A model generated the notes under the pieces. It did no database searches. It worked only from the letters and a program-made list of their open reading frames with translations, and was not told the origin of the DNA. Shown piece after piece: positions 11,679-23,200 of a stretch of 64,000 bases of DNA. The first letter of the stretch is position 1; every line of letters starts with the position of its first letter. Location: positions 17,721,337 through 17,785,336 of the forward strand of contig CM057154.1 of the NCBI GenBank assembly GCA_029962745.1. The letters are read 5' to 3'. The stretch comes from Echinometra lucunter (Eukaryota; Echinodermata; Echinoidea; Camarodonta; Echinometridae). The translations under genes were made by a program, and so were the position numbers.

Positions 11679-12665
11679 TGGAAAAAAAAAACCCTAAGAA
11701 AGAATTTCAGTGGGACTTATACCCATAAATTGCAAAATCTAAGCCAATATTCAGTACCTGCCATAGGATTCATTACCCTCCCTCCCCAACCCTTTTCTTT
11801 CCCCTACCATATTTCCCTCCGAAATCCTCTCGCCGATATCTTTATTGATTGATTGATGCAAGGTTTATTTCATTCACAAGTTTCAATAATGCAAAACAAC
11901 ATAATTTACAATTTTATTTGATATGTCGTGTTAATATACTTTTAGTCATAGACGGAGATCCCGGGGGGGGGGGGGGGACATGTCCCCTCCCCCCCCCCAC
12001 GTTTTTTTTCTGGGGGGGGGGGGATCGTCCCCCTCGATTTTTAAAGCTTATATTATTTTTCTATTTTGAGTCAGGTGACCAATTTTAGGCCAACCATTTA
12101 AATATTTTATAGGCCTAGCATACATTTTGATGGCAAAATCAGGCTTCTTTCATCATTTTTGCGGTTATTTTTAAGCTCGCTCGTTTCGCTCACTCGCATA
12201 ATAACGATCATAGCCTCTCACTTCTCGAAACAGTTTTTCGGCCAAGGACTTCCGTGTTTCCGTCCACCCCCCCCCCCCCCCACTCGTTACATGAAATCGC
12301 CGCTACTGCTTTTGCTATTTTCAATTTCAAAGAATGCAAAGAAGAAACTGAAAATTGCATGCATTGTTCCATCTTTCTTTGTTTTTATTTTTGAAATAAT
12401 TTTCTTAAACACACAATCATCCGTAGTCAGAAACCCTTCTTCACTCCTTTAAAACATCTTTCTCGATCGTGTCATTTTCTTCTCTTCGCACCCCCCTCCC
12501 CTCCCATCTCTTTTTCACACACTTCATACACACTAACACAAGCTCTCAAGTCTGCCATTTTTTTCCTCTCCCGATTAAGGTTTAAACTTTGACCTCCATT
12601 TTCAACCTCTTATTCTCCTTCTTTCAACACTTTCTCTCCTTCTTTCACTCTATTTCTGGCCTTCA
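11679..12665. other. Non-coding repeat debris
   Basis: Poly-G/C runs at 11963, 12013 and 12267, plus TTAAGCTCGCTCGTTTCGCTC near 12171. Part of 12225-12315 is an inverted relative of 60245-60335 (GTTACATGAAATCGCCG). No gene. Confidence 0.6.
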
Positions 12666-12803
12666 GGGGAGCGTTTCATGAAGTGTCTTGTCAGTGAGTT
12701 TTACTGACAAATTTCCTCTCAGCCAATCAGATGCATGGATTTCGGTAGCTTATAACAGTTATCAGTAAAAATCCTTGATAAGACACTTCATGAAACGTTC
12801 CCC
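12666..12803. mobile_element. Small hairpin MITE
   Basis: It starts GGGGAGCGTTTCATGAAGTG and ends with the inverse CACTTCATGAAACGTTCCCC; the next bases (TCTTGTCAG..TGATAAGA) also pair. It is 138 bp long. No clear target duplication. Confidence 0.85.
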
Positions 12804-13226
12804 AGATAACACTACGTGGTGTCTCTTCTGATTCTTCCCCTTCCCCTTCTCCTATCTATCTGCTCATCATATCCCTCCATCCATTCTGTGTGATAAAAAT
12901 CATTTGATTTTGCAGCTCCGTTTGTTCGTGTTTGTCTTCACAGAAGTTGAGTTTTGTTCATGAAATCATCAACCCGTCCCTTTCTTCACGAAGTGACGGA
13001 TGTGAGGAAAATCGTATTTTTTTTTTGTTCTCGATTTTGTGTTTTTTTTACATTTTTGGACATCTTTCACTAAGATCTTGAACCTCACAGAGTTTCAGAC
13101 CGTAATTATGTGTAATAACTGTCTACAGGCAGATTAAGATCAGGGTCCCCGTCTTGCAAAGAATTGCGGAAGATTCAAGTTGACCACAACCAGATATTAG
13201 TCTTAACTCCTATTTTAATACTGCAG

Positions 13227-13290
<64 letters not shown>

Positions 13291-13565
13291 GAAGATGTCC
13301 CCTCGCAAAACGTGTGCAGTGCTTCATTTTAGTACACAGTGAAAGAAAATAAATAGAATGAAGCTGACTCGAGAGCTACGTCAGCTTCATTTTATTTATA
13401 TTCTTTCACTATTTTATATATATATATATATGGGATTGAACTGAATCTATCACATGACTCTTTACAAAACTGGGACCACATAATATTGAAAAAAAAAAAG
13501 ATAAAAATGGCTCTTTGTAACAATTTAAACCCTAACCAGGCCGGGCTTTTCTGGCTGTTCTGTGG

Positions 13566-13601
<36 letters not shown>

Positions 13602-14335
13602 TTCAATCCCCCCCTCCCCCGAGATCTCGGCCGTCGATCGCACAAACGCTGTAAAAATTGGCATACACGTTACCTGAGGTGTAATCTGCCAAACTGTAAA
13701 AAAAAATTGAAGTTTTCCTTTTTATTTATTTTTTATAAATAAAAAAAATCGGGACCTTGACCTTGGCCATGACCTTGGATATCATAAATATTTATTCAAA
13801 CATAAAAAAATATTATTATGTGTATTTGTTTGGTAAATAATCTGGCATACATATATAATTCATACACAAATCATCCCATACTATGCCATTTCATGTGTTA
13901 TAATATAGGAAAATTCACTTTTTGGCGCGCGCACGATTGTAAAATACCGCGTTGCGCGAGAACCGTAGGTCCAAATTTTGTAAATTTTGTATCACAAGAT
14001 GCGTAAGACTCGGGGCTCAAAAGTCATGAAAGGCCGTGACGAAACCTTTTGCGGTTTAAAAATTAGCGCGAAAAAAATCACGCCCCTGGCCATTTCAGGG
14101 TTAAAAAGTTAACAGTGGAGTAAACAAAGAACATCACAAAGTGGCTCACTACTGAAGTCTCCTTCAAAAGCACACAAAATATCTCATTTAAAAAATACCT
14201 ATCATATTTTCCTCAACCTTCACAAACACTTCTGATTTTTCTCCTTTAATACACTAGATGTGTCATTTCATACATATGATGTCATCCTGAATAGAAATGG
14301 GAGGATGAAGGACACTTTCACAATCGATACAGAAA
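12804..14335. other. Non-coding with microsatellites
   Basis: (AT)n at 13231-13287, (TA)n at 13415-13431 and an unbroken G run at about 13567-13600. An inverted pair at 13340-13410 (GAAAGAAAATAAATAGAATG against the inverse) flanks GAGAGCTACG. No gene seen. Confidence 0.6.
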
Positions 14336-14363
14336 ACTTTCATAGGTTGGGGGTGATCATTAT

Positions 14364-14462
14364 ACTAGTAGTTTTAAGCTTCTACCAACCTTTAATTTTG
14401 TCCACAGGAGTGGACGAAAGCTCACCTACAAAATTTAAGGTTGGTAGAAGCTTAAACTACTA
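14364..14462. repeat. Near-perfect hairpin (36-bp arms)
   Basis: CTAGTAGTTTTAAGCTTCTACCAACCTT... pairs with ...AAGGTTGGTAGAAGCTTAAACTACTAG around a loop of about 30 nt. A short palindromic MITE is the simplest reading. It lies just beyond the inferred SELENOM 3' end. Confidence 0.85.
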
Positions 14463-14545
14463 GTGTACTTTCAAAATCATTAAATTATGTCACTGCCACC
14501 CTTCCATAATAAGAATATAAATCAAGTTCTGAGATGTTAAAATCA

Positions 14546-14551
14546 TTTATT
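14546..14551 (-). terminator. SELENOM: Candidate poly(A) signal AATAAA of SELENOM
   Basis: AATAAA on the minus strand (TTTATT on plus), about 110 nt after the SECIS candidate. It would give a 3' UTR of about 2.55 kb. Other AATAAA words occur earlier in the UTR, so use of this one is inferred from the SECIS position. Confidence 0.4.
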
Positions 14552-14659
14552 TCACATGGAATTATATACATGAACATTGGAGAGAACATAATTGTTAGAA
14601 TATTCATTAAAACAAAATAAATACATTACAAACAATAAAGACAATCCAAAAATATCAAA

Positions 14660-14742
14660 GCAGCCTGACGGAAAAAGTCCATATCAACAAGTCACGACTT
14701 TTGAGAAAAGTTTGTGCAACTTGCATCATTATTTCAGGCTAC
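14660..14742 (-). promoter_or_regulatory. SELENOM: Candidate SECIS element in the SELENOM 3' UTR
   Basis: On the minus strand the hairpin has ATGA at 14729-14726, 12 nt (TGCAAGTTGCAC), an unpaired AAA at 14713-14711, a small apical stem CTTTT/AAAAG, a return strand GTGACTTG, and TGA at 14686-14684. Outside lies a 9-bp stem GTAGCCTGA/TCAGGCTGC. ATGA, AA 12 nt later and a 3' GA is the SECIS core layout, with an extra mini-stem as in form 2. Weak points: few pairs next to the core, an asymmetric loop (4 against 15 nt) and the 2.4-kb distance from the stop. It was the best fit found when RTGA sites between 14.5 and 17.1 kb were inspected by eye. Confidence 0.45.
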
Positions 14743-14819
14743 AAAGATATCATTGGCATCTTGTGCAAAGTTTGAAATGTCCAACTTATAGCTACAGCTC
14801 TTGAAATGGAATATCAGAC

Positions 14820-14854
<35 letters not shown>

Positions 14855-15669
14855 AAGTGGAGGAGAGAGATAATAATTATTAATGCAAATAAAACAAATA
14901 ATAGCACAACATTTCAGGTACAAATTTGCTGACAATATCTCCTACTAATAACTGGCACATGCTACAATGTCACTAACAAAAACAAACACTAAAACAATGC
15001 AACAATTTTTTTCTGGCAGAATGACACTGGCAGGAGAATTTCTGCTGTACAAAAATGCTAGAAATATTCCTGCTAGAGCCTTCCTACTTGGCACATGACA
15101 ACTTCATACAGTCAAGCATGAAATGGTTGTAAAAATAATATCTACATATTGCTCTTTGAAATCACTTTAGACACGATTCATACAATAAAACATGTTCTTG
15201 AAATAATCCTATTATCATGTACTCCATAATTTTTGTCCATTTATCCGCACAATTACTGTCACAAAAATTCTGCACCCAGCCCCTTCAAAAAACAACAACA
15301 TACGATTCGAAATTCACATGGAATGTAAATAACAGAATTTCTTATCAAAGGGGTTTCCCCCTTCAATTAAGGTATGCAAGCACTTTAAGTCCATTTATTA
15401 CTTTATTGTTCATTGTATCTTTTCAACAGAATAAGATGATAGAATTTGATTTGGTATGGAATATCATGCTACATGTTAAGTACAGCCAAACCTGCTTTAG
15501 TGACCATCTGTCTATGAAGACCACAATTTTTTGTTTCTCCTAGATGATTTTTCCCCATGAAATATAACTTGTCCCCCAGCTACGTAACTGCACTAATCAG
15601 TGTACGTCAGCTGCGGCAAGGACTACTTGTGCTGGACTGATTCTTCAAGTGCCCAGTACCCACCTAAAA

Positions 15670-15898
15670 ACATATGGGGATGGAGCCTTCTCTTCGATTC
15701 CTCCACGTCTATGGAACTCTCTATCAATCCAACTTTGTAATTGTAACAACCTTGAGACCTTCAAATCTGAACTAAAGGCCTATCTTTTCCAGCAACTTTG
15801 TGAATAATTTGTGACATACTGTGGGAGCCGCGCCTTTGAATGTTTCTTACAGATAAATGGCGCTTTACAAATGCTGTTCATCATCATCATCATCAATA
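15670..15898 (+). mobile_element. 5'-truncated LINE 3' end (CR1/L2-like), antisense in the SELENOM 3' UTR
   Basis: A frame reading IPPRLWNSL...LETFKSELKAYLFQQLCE ends at TAA (15805-15807). PRLWNSL...FKS.LK.YLF is the usual C-terminus of CR1/L2/Jockey-type LINE ORF2. It is followed by GGCGCTTTACAAATGCTG and a (TCA)n tail, as in CR1/L2-type 3' ends. The orientation is opposite to SELENOM. Confidence 0.8.
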
Positions 15899-16204
15899 TA
15901 TATTAAAGAAACCTGTACACGAAGAACACCTACTTTAATATCCTCACCTCTTTTCTTGTCTCCCTTGGTCAGTGTAGACAGGTTTTACTGTATTATGTTG
16001 AATATTTTGACATGTGTTAACAGAGCTTATATGTCATTTTGAAAGTGTGAACTCATATTATGTCAAGTGGATTAAGTACCAAGTAGTAATAAATGTTGAA
16101 ATGTACTTCATCCACAGGAATGATAATGTAACATCGAAAAATAGATCTATGAAACATCCCAGAGACAATTAAATGAGACAATGCTGACATCTGCTGTTTA
16201 GACA

Positions 16205-16500
16205 CCTCCCTGTTTCATTTCATTTCATTTCATTTCATTTCATTTTGGTTTATTGGATAAAGAAGATCTTGTAAACACAGTCGGAAGACTGATACGTGCA
16301 AAGTTTACAAATAAGGTTACATAAAAGTAATGAGTACATGCGAATTGATAAGAAAGTAATCAAGGAACAAAAATTGAAAAAATGAACACAAAGGGCTCAA
16401 TAACTATACATGTAATTGGAAAATGAGGTTAGCACTTAGTAGCCAGCTTTTGATTGCTACAACATACTCCACCTTGCCAGGCATGTTTGACAAAGGGTGT
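16205..16500 (-). mobile_element. Retroposon 3' end with (AAATG)n tail
   Basis: On the minus strand the sequence ends ATCCAATAAACC followed by AAATG repeats (plus 16213-16245 reads CATTT repeats). A poly(A)-type hexamer plus a short tandem tail is typical of a LINE 3' end. It shares the SELENOM strand and could supply a premature poly(A) site upstream of the SECIS candidate. The 5' limit is unclear. Confidence 0.45.
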
Positions 16501-17093
16501 GAACCACAGACATAACTGTCACACTTTTAAGATATGTCATAGAACTGTTTTCAGTGATAGAAAAACCAGACCTTTTTTTGTTTAACTGTAATGTAACATT
16601 GATAATGAGCACTGTATACATGTAATCCAAATATATACGCATAGACATTTCTTAATGTATTTATTCCAAATTTATTACTGTTATATTTTTCAATTCCCTC
16701 AAATTTGGTACAATTTTGCACAGTTGCACAATCCTCTTTAGATTACTTGAGATTGACAAAAGCAGCATTCATGCTTACTTCACAAGAAGATTTAAGCAAA
16801 ATATTGACATTAGAAATTTTGTTTTCTTATGACATGACCTTATGACATTTGGACAGAGACACTGACAGACATATACATGTAGTCACATCAATTCTTGCAC
16901 CATGATCTATTCATGACTATATGATAATATAATAACAATAAAGCAATATTTTTAAAATCATTATAATATATCATAATAATGTTATTACAATATATTACAA
17001 TAACAATAATCTCTCTCTCTCCCTCCTTACTTATCTGTATAAGGCAGAAATTGTAATATGAAAAGAAAATGAATGAATGACAGAGAAAAAGTA

Positions 17094-17237
17094 TTACAAT
17101 TCCCTCTTAGTTGAATAGGGGCCTTTGGCATGCTGTTCTGGCACGTCTTCTGCAAGGTTGGATTTTTTGTAGAATCCCAATTCCTCGGTCATCATTCTAT
17201 TCAGCTCCACTTGCTTCATTTTGGACAGGTCAATCCT
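17094..17237 (-). CDS. SELENOM: SELENOM exon 4 (C-terminus, stop)
   Basis: Acceptor CTTGTAG, then 47 codons and TAA at 17096-17094. RIDLSKMKQVELNRMM and TEELGFYKK match the RIPLSEM...LGFYRK end of the family. The tail SNLAEDVPEQHAKGPYSTKREL is acidic to polar and ends in KREL. The acceptor follows a pyrimidine tract of about 700 nt. Confidence 0.94.
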   Translation of the reverse strand, partial: RIDLSKMKQVELNRMMTEELGFYKKSNLAEDVPEQHAKGPYSTKREL

Positions 17238-20200
17238 CTACAAGATGGTATGGGAAAGAGATAGAAACAGAGGGAGCAAGGGAGAAGGAGAGGGAAGGAG
17301 GGAGAAAGAGAATAAAAGAAGGAGAAAGAGAATGAAAGAGGGAGAGAGTGAAAGAGGAAGAAAGATAGTAAGAGGGAGAAGAGAGTGAAAGAGGGAGAGA
17401 GTGAAAGAGGGAGAGAGTGAAAGAGGGAGAGAGTGAAAGAGGAAGAAAGATAGTAAGAGGGAGAAGAGAGTGAAAGAGGAAGAAAGATAGTAAGAGGGAG
17501 AAGAGAGTGAAAGAGGGAGAGAGTGAAAGAGGAAGAAAGATAGTAAGAGGGAGAAGAGAGTGAAAGAGGAAGGATAGCAAGAGGGAGAAGAGAGTGAAAG
17601 AGGGAGAGTGAAAGAGGAAGAAAGATAGTAAGAGGGAGAAGAGAGTGAAAGAGGAAGATAGTAAGAGGGAAAAGAGAGTGAAAGAGGGAGAGAGTGAAAG
17701 AGGAAGAAAGATAGTAAGAGGGAGAAGAGAGTGAAAGAGGGAGAGAGTGAAAGAGGAAGAAAGATAGAGGGAGAAGAGAGTGAAAGAGGAAGAGAGTGAA
17801 AGAGGAAGAAAGATAGTAAAAGATGGAGAGAGTGCAAGAGAAAGAATGAAAGAGGGAGGGAGGAAAGGAGGAAGAGACAGAGAGGAGAGGTATGCACAGA
17901 ATTTTAAAAAAAGAAGGATAAGATGGGGGGGGGAGAAGGAAAAAAAGAAAGTGAAAAAAGGAGAAATATGAAAAGGAAAGAGGATAGTTAAACAGAAATT
18001 AAAGGGGGGGGGATTGAGGATATGACGGATAATAAGCAAATAAAAGAGGGAAAGAGAGATAAACATGTGATTTGACATCTGTTCAAATATGCCACATTAT
18101 CAAGGAAGGTTTATCAGTGGACTATTTTGTTGACATATTTCCAAGCTGTTCATATACATGTATAACCTGCTGTGGCTCACATCTTGTGTATAATATGAAA
18201 CTACATGAAAGGATTGAAGCCAAAGGGCTATTAAACATTAAATATTGTACAATGCCTACTAAGCTTGTTGTACACAAGTCAATGGAAGCTGAGCGTGCAA
18301 TATTTGTAGCACTGTATGCATACCATCCAAAAATGTACCACTGCACAGCGAGCGTGACGTCACAGTAAGATTCCCACAAATTACTTGTTTTGTTTCTTTC
18401 ATGACGTCACAATTACCATGAGCAGCATACGTGTATTCATTTGTTGCGAGAAGGCAGAGCAAGTCGCGCACTACACAAATATGTGCTAGGCATTTCACAG
18501 TCAGATTTTCTTTTCCTGTAATTTAAGCCTTTATTTCTACACCAAATTTTGACTGTTTTTCTAGAAATTTCATCAATTTCTCAGCCTTCGAGGCATTTTA
18601 CAATACAAATAAAGAATATTCTAATTTGTGCAGTGGTATGAGATTTTGTATTTGGTGAAAGATCGTGATGTAACGTACATTCAACTTGGCTTTGCCTCAG
18701 TCAATAGGCTGCTCTTTCACCTCTTGTGAAATCTCTTACCATTGCTCTCATGTAAATTTGCTCTTTGTATAGGCTACTATTCAAGGCCTAATAGCCCTAT
18801 ATCAATAAATTGAACAAAAATAAAATAAAAAAATCAAGTCAACTTAATCATTCAGATCAAAGGACTATCAGGGTGGCAATAGGTCATATTTCATTTACAG
18901 TGTATAAACAGAACAAGCCAATAGCAAGATTGTGTCTCGCCCACCCGTGACTAAATAACACGAAGGTTTCCCCAAGTACATCCCTAACCAAGTTTGATAT
19001 CGCAAAGTCTTGCAGGTAAACTTTAATGTTTGACCTCAAATGACCTTTGACCTCACCATGTGAACTCCGACAGCACCACAACATGATGTTACCCCTAGTG
19101 CATCTATGACCCAAGTTTGGTTGCCATTTGACCATCAGTTGTCAAGTTATGTGTCATAAGAGAGTCGTGCATGTAAACTGTAATGTTTGAAATAAAATAA
19201 CCTTTGACCTTACCACGTGACATCCGATGCCACTATAACATGAAGGTCTCCCAAGTGCATCCATGACCCAAGTTTAGTTAAAAAGGGAGCAGACGTTGCA
19301 AAGTTACTTATCATAAGAGAGTCTTGCAAGTAAACTTTCACGTCTGATATAAAATGACCTTTGACCTTACCATGTGACCTCTGATACCACTATAACATGA
19401 AGGTCCCCCAAGAACCCTTTCACCTTATCATGTGAAGTCCAACAGAATGATAACATGCACTTCCCCTTAGTGATCTGCAACCCAAGTTTGACTCAAAAGT
19501 GTGACACGGTTGCAAAGTTTTGTGTCATAAGAGAGTCTTGCACGTAAACTTTAACCGTTCAACGTTTGACCTGTAATGACCTTTGACCTGACCATGTGAC
19601 CTCTGACTGGACCATAACATGCAGGTCCCCTTAGTGCATCGACAACCCAAGTTTGATAGATAAGTGTCACACGGTTGCAGAGTTTTGTGTCATAAGAGAG
19701 TCTTGCACGTAAACTTTAATGTTTGACCTGAAATGACCTTTGACCTTACCATGTGACCTATGACTGGACCATAACATGCAGGTCCCCTTAGTGCATCGAC
19801 AACCCAAGTTTGATAGATAAGTGTCACACGGTTGCAGAGTTTTGAGTCATAAGAGAGTCTTGCACGTAAACTTCAACGTTTGACCTGAAATGACCTTTGA
19901 CCTTACCATGTGACCTCTGACTGGACCATAACATGCAGGTCCCCTCAGTGCATCTACAACCCAAGTTTGGTTGAAAAGTGAGTCACGGTTGCAAAGTTAT
20001 GTGTGATAAGAGAGTCTTGCACGTCAACTTTAACATTTGACCTGAAATGACCTTTGACCTTACCATGTGACCTCTGACTGGACAATAAGATGCAGGTCCC
20101 CTTAGTGCATCTACAACCCAAGTTTGATTGAACAGTGTCACACAGTTGCAGAGTTTTGTGTCATAAGAGAGTCTTGCACGTAAATTTTAACGTTTGACCT

Positions 20201-23200
20201 AAAATGACCTTTGACCTTACCATGTGACCTCTGACTAGAGCATAACATGCAGGTCCGCTTAGGGCATCTACAACCCAAGTTTGGTTGAAAAGTGAGTCAC
20301 GGTTGCAGAGTTTTGTGTCATAAGAGAGTCTTGCACGTAAACTTTAACGTTTGACCTGAAATGACCTTTGACCTTACCATGTGACCTCTGACTGGACCAT
20401 AACATGCAGGTCCCCTTAGTGCATCTACAACCCAAGTTTGGTTGAAAAGTGAGTCACGGTTGCCAAGTTATCTTTCATAACGTTTGTGACGGACGGACGG
20501 ACGACGGACGGACGACGGACGGACGACGGACGGACGACGGACGGACGACATTTGGATCCCTTAGTCTCGCCTTCACCTCCGGTGGGCGAGACAAAAATCT
20601 GTGCCCTTACAACAGAACAAACACAAAACATGCTTGAAAATGTGAAGGCACCTTACAGGTATACCAGTAAACACATAGTTACAAAAGGTAGGGGCACACT
20701 TACCTGCACTGTGTTCCCCTCTGTATCAAGAAGCAACAGATCAGGATTGGCCCCAGGGACTGGCTTGAATATGACATTATGGCTGGATTAAACTGGGTTA
20801 AGGCTCAAAACAATACCATAACATATATAACTATAGGAATCCTCGACCACGCGTGGTCGAACTTTATGCCTCCGCCATTACCAGATCAGAAATATATGGC
20901 ACTTCATGTTGATTTATTTTCATTTATACAATGACATCTTTGACCTTGACATCTGACCATGTGACCCCCAAATCTAATTAGACCATTGAGTTTTCCATAT
21001 GCATACATGATCCAAGTTGAAGTTGAACAGAGTTGTTGATTTATTGCAAGAAGGTGGTTCATGTATATAATACCTACCAGTATATGACCTTTGACCTTTG
21101 ACCTTGAGACCCCAAAATCTAATCAGATCACTGTCCTTCCCATACGCATACAAGAGCCAAGTTTGAAGTTGATCCGTCAAACGGTTATTGAGTTATTGCG
21201 AGAACGACCTATTTCTATATACATAATGACCTCTATGACCTTTGACCTTTGACCTTGAGACCCCAAATTCTAATCAGATCATTGTCCCACCCATATGCAT
21301 ACACGAGCCAAGTTTGAAGTTGATCCGTCAAACGGTTCTTAAGTTATCGCAAGAACGAAAACGGGACGGACGGACGGACGACCCGAAAATATAATTTGCC
21401 TCCGGCAACCACCTACGGTGGGCGGAGGCATAAAAAGGATAAATTCATGAAGAAGGAAGTGGAAGACAAATCGATGTTACATGTATGTGAAGTTGTGAAT
21501 CACATTTCTATTGCTTCATCACATGAATAAAATGCAAATGCAGTAAAATGGATAATAAGCAGATGTCTCTGGTACTGTTTGTTATCAGCAAAAGCAGTGA
21601 ACCTTGCATGGACACACACTAGGAATCCTGACGATTTTGCAGCACAAAATATTTACAAATTTTAAGTGATGGCCATTTTTTGACAAAAAATAAAAAAAAC
21701 TAATGAAATGCACAAATTCTGTGTGATGATTTATTTGAAGTTTAAGTATGTTTGCTACTACATTGCATGCACGCTACTGATTCTGCAACATATTGAAAAC
21801 ATGCAGAACTACGTGTATAAGGAGGTCAATGAAGGATACAAGAAATGGAGATCTTCATAGATGAAAGCTTTGGCCTCAGGCCATCTCTTTAAACATCACC
21901 CTGTACAACTCTGCATGGGAATGATAACATACCGTATACTATGTAGATCCCAACTTTTCATATAAAAAGATGCAGATCAACATGCTTCAATACACTATAA
22001 TGCACTCCACTGTGTCCACCTGCTTACTACATACCAGCATGTTATTGTATCAAGATGCAATTGTCTAATGTCTCTGCATGCATCGTTTGATATTTTCTGC
22101 ATTGCCAGCTTAATTGCCAGCAGGCTGGTACATGATCTGTGGTCATGAGAAATACACAAGTCCAGTCAATTTCATCCCAAGACTGGACTTGTATGATGAT
22201 GTTACAAACCACTGATGACTGCAATAAGAAAATAGGATAAGGGACAGGATGGGATGTCCATGAAATCTGAAATAAAATGATACATGTGATATCGCAACAA
22301 TAACTCCATAATACTTGGAAATGTATTGGACCTCAAAATTTAATGACAATGGACTTGTTTAGATGAACTGGATTTATGTTCTTTCTGTTTGGGGTTTGAC
22401 AATGATAATGACATGTACACTTCACGGCTCCACATCCGGGGGTATGTCTCATTGAAGCCTGTACATCATCTGTGTACATCACTTTCTGAAAAGCACCCTA
22501 AAAAGGGATTAAAGGGTGTACCCAATGCTGAAACAATGTTCCTTCATTTAAAGGAGCATATTTTCATTAGTGAAAATCATTTGCCTAAAGTTCCAAAATA
22601 GTCGTGTTGCCAAGCAATAAGGAAAAATATGGTAAGATTTCAGCCTATTTTTGGCACCTCCGTGGTGTCCCAGTTCCAACTGCTGTTGACCCAATGACGT
22701 CATTGTGGGTACCTTGTCGCGCAATTCTAGCAAAATGCGCGCTAGGTATATTACATCTTGTACAGTCTAGCGCGCGCATCAACTCCAGTGCGTGTTATCT
22801 GGTACCGTACCCACATTTATGTCACTGCAGGTTTATCGTATTTACTCAAATTCTGAGGTCAACCATGACCAAGCCACAAATAATTTGCCAAAATGCATTG
22901 ATTTCGATTGAAAATCATCAAAATTTTAATGTTACTGTTTTCAGAATTCTATTCTTTATCAAAATTTTTTCATCCATTGTGTAATCACTTTAAAGAAGGA
23001 GTGGTTTTGATACCCTGAACACAGAAACCTGTCTAATATCTCCAACTTTTATACCCTTAACAGAGATTTTATTCAAGGATTGCATCATCAAATCTGAATT
23101 TGATACGTTTTTGATGTATTTCTTGATTTTTCCTGTTTTTGATACCCTTAATGGGATACATGGAGTCCCCACCTTGGGCTGAAGAACAACCCTTCCCCCC

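Noticed and set aside
16068..16117. Hairpin GTGGAT..ATCCAC with ATGA and AA spacing, as a possible SECIS
   Set aside because: The 3' strand reads TTAATCC and lacks the GA needed for the SECIS non-Watson-Crick core.
16865..16920. TAGTCATGA...TGTGACTA pairing as a possible SECIS
   Set aside because: Only about 28 nt between the ATGA and TGA strands, too short for the second helix and apical loop.
17230..18078. 282-codon minus-strand open frame rich in Ser, Leu, Phe
   Set aside because: It is a frame through the CT minisatellite; a second frame is open over the same stretch. The only real coding there is SELENOM exon 4 below 17238.
20487..20549. CRISPR-like regular repeats (GGACGGACGAC)
   Set aside because: Simple microsatellite at the end of a transposon in eukaryotic DNA; no spacers.
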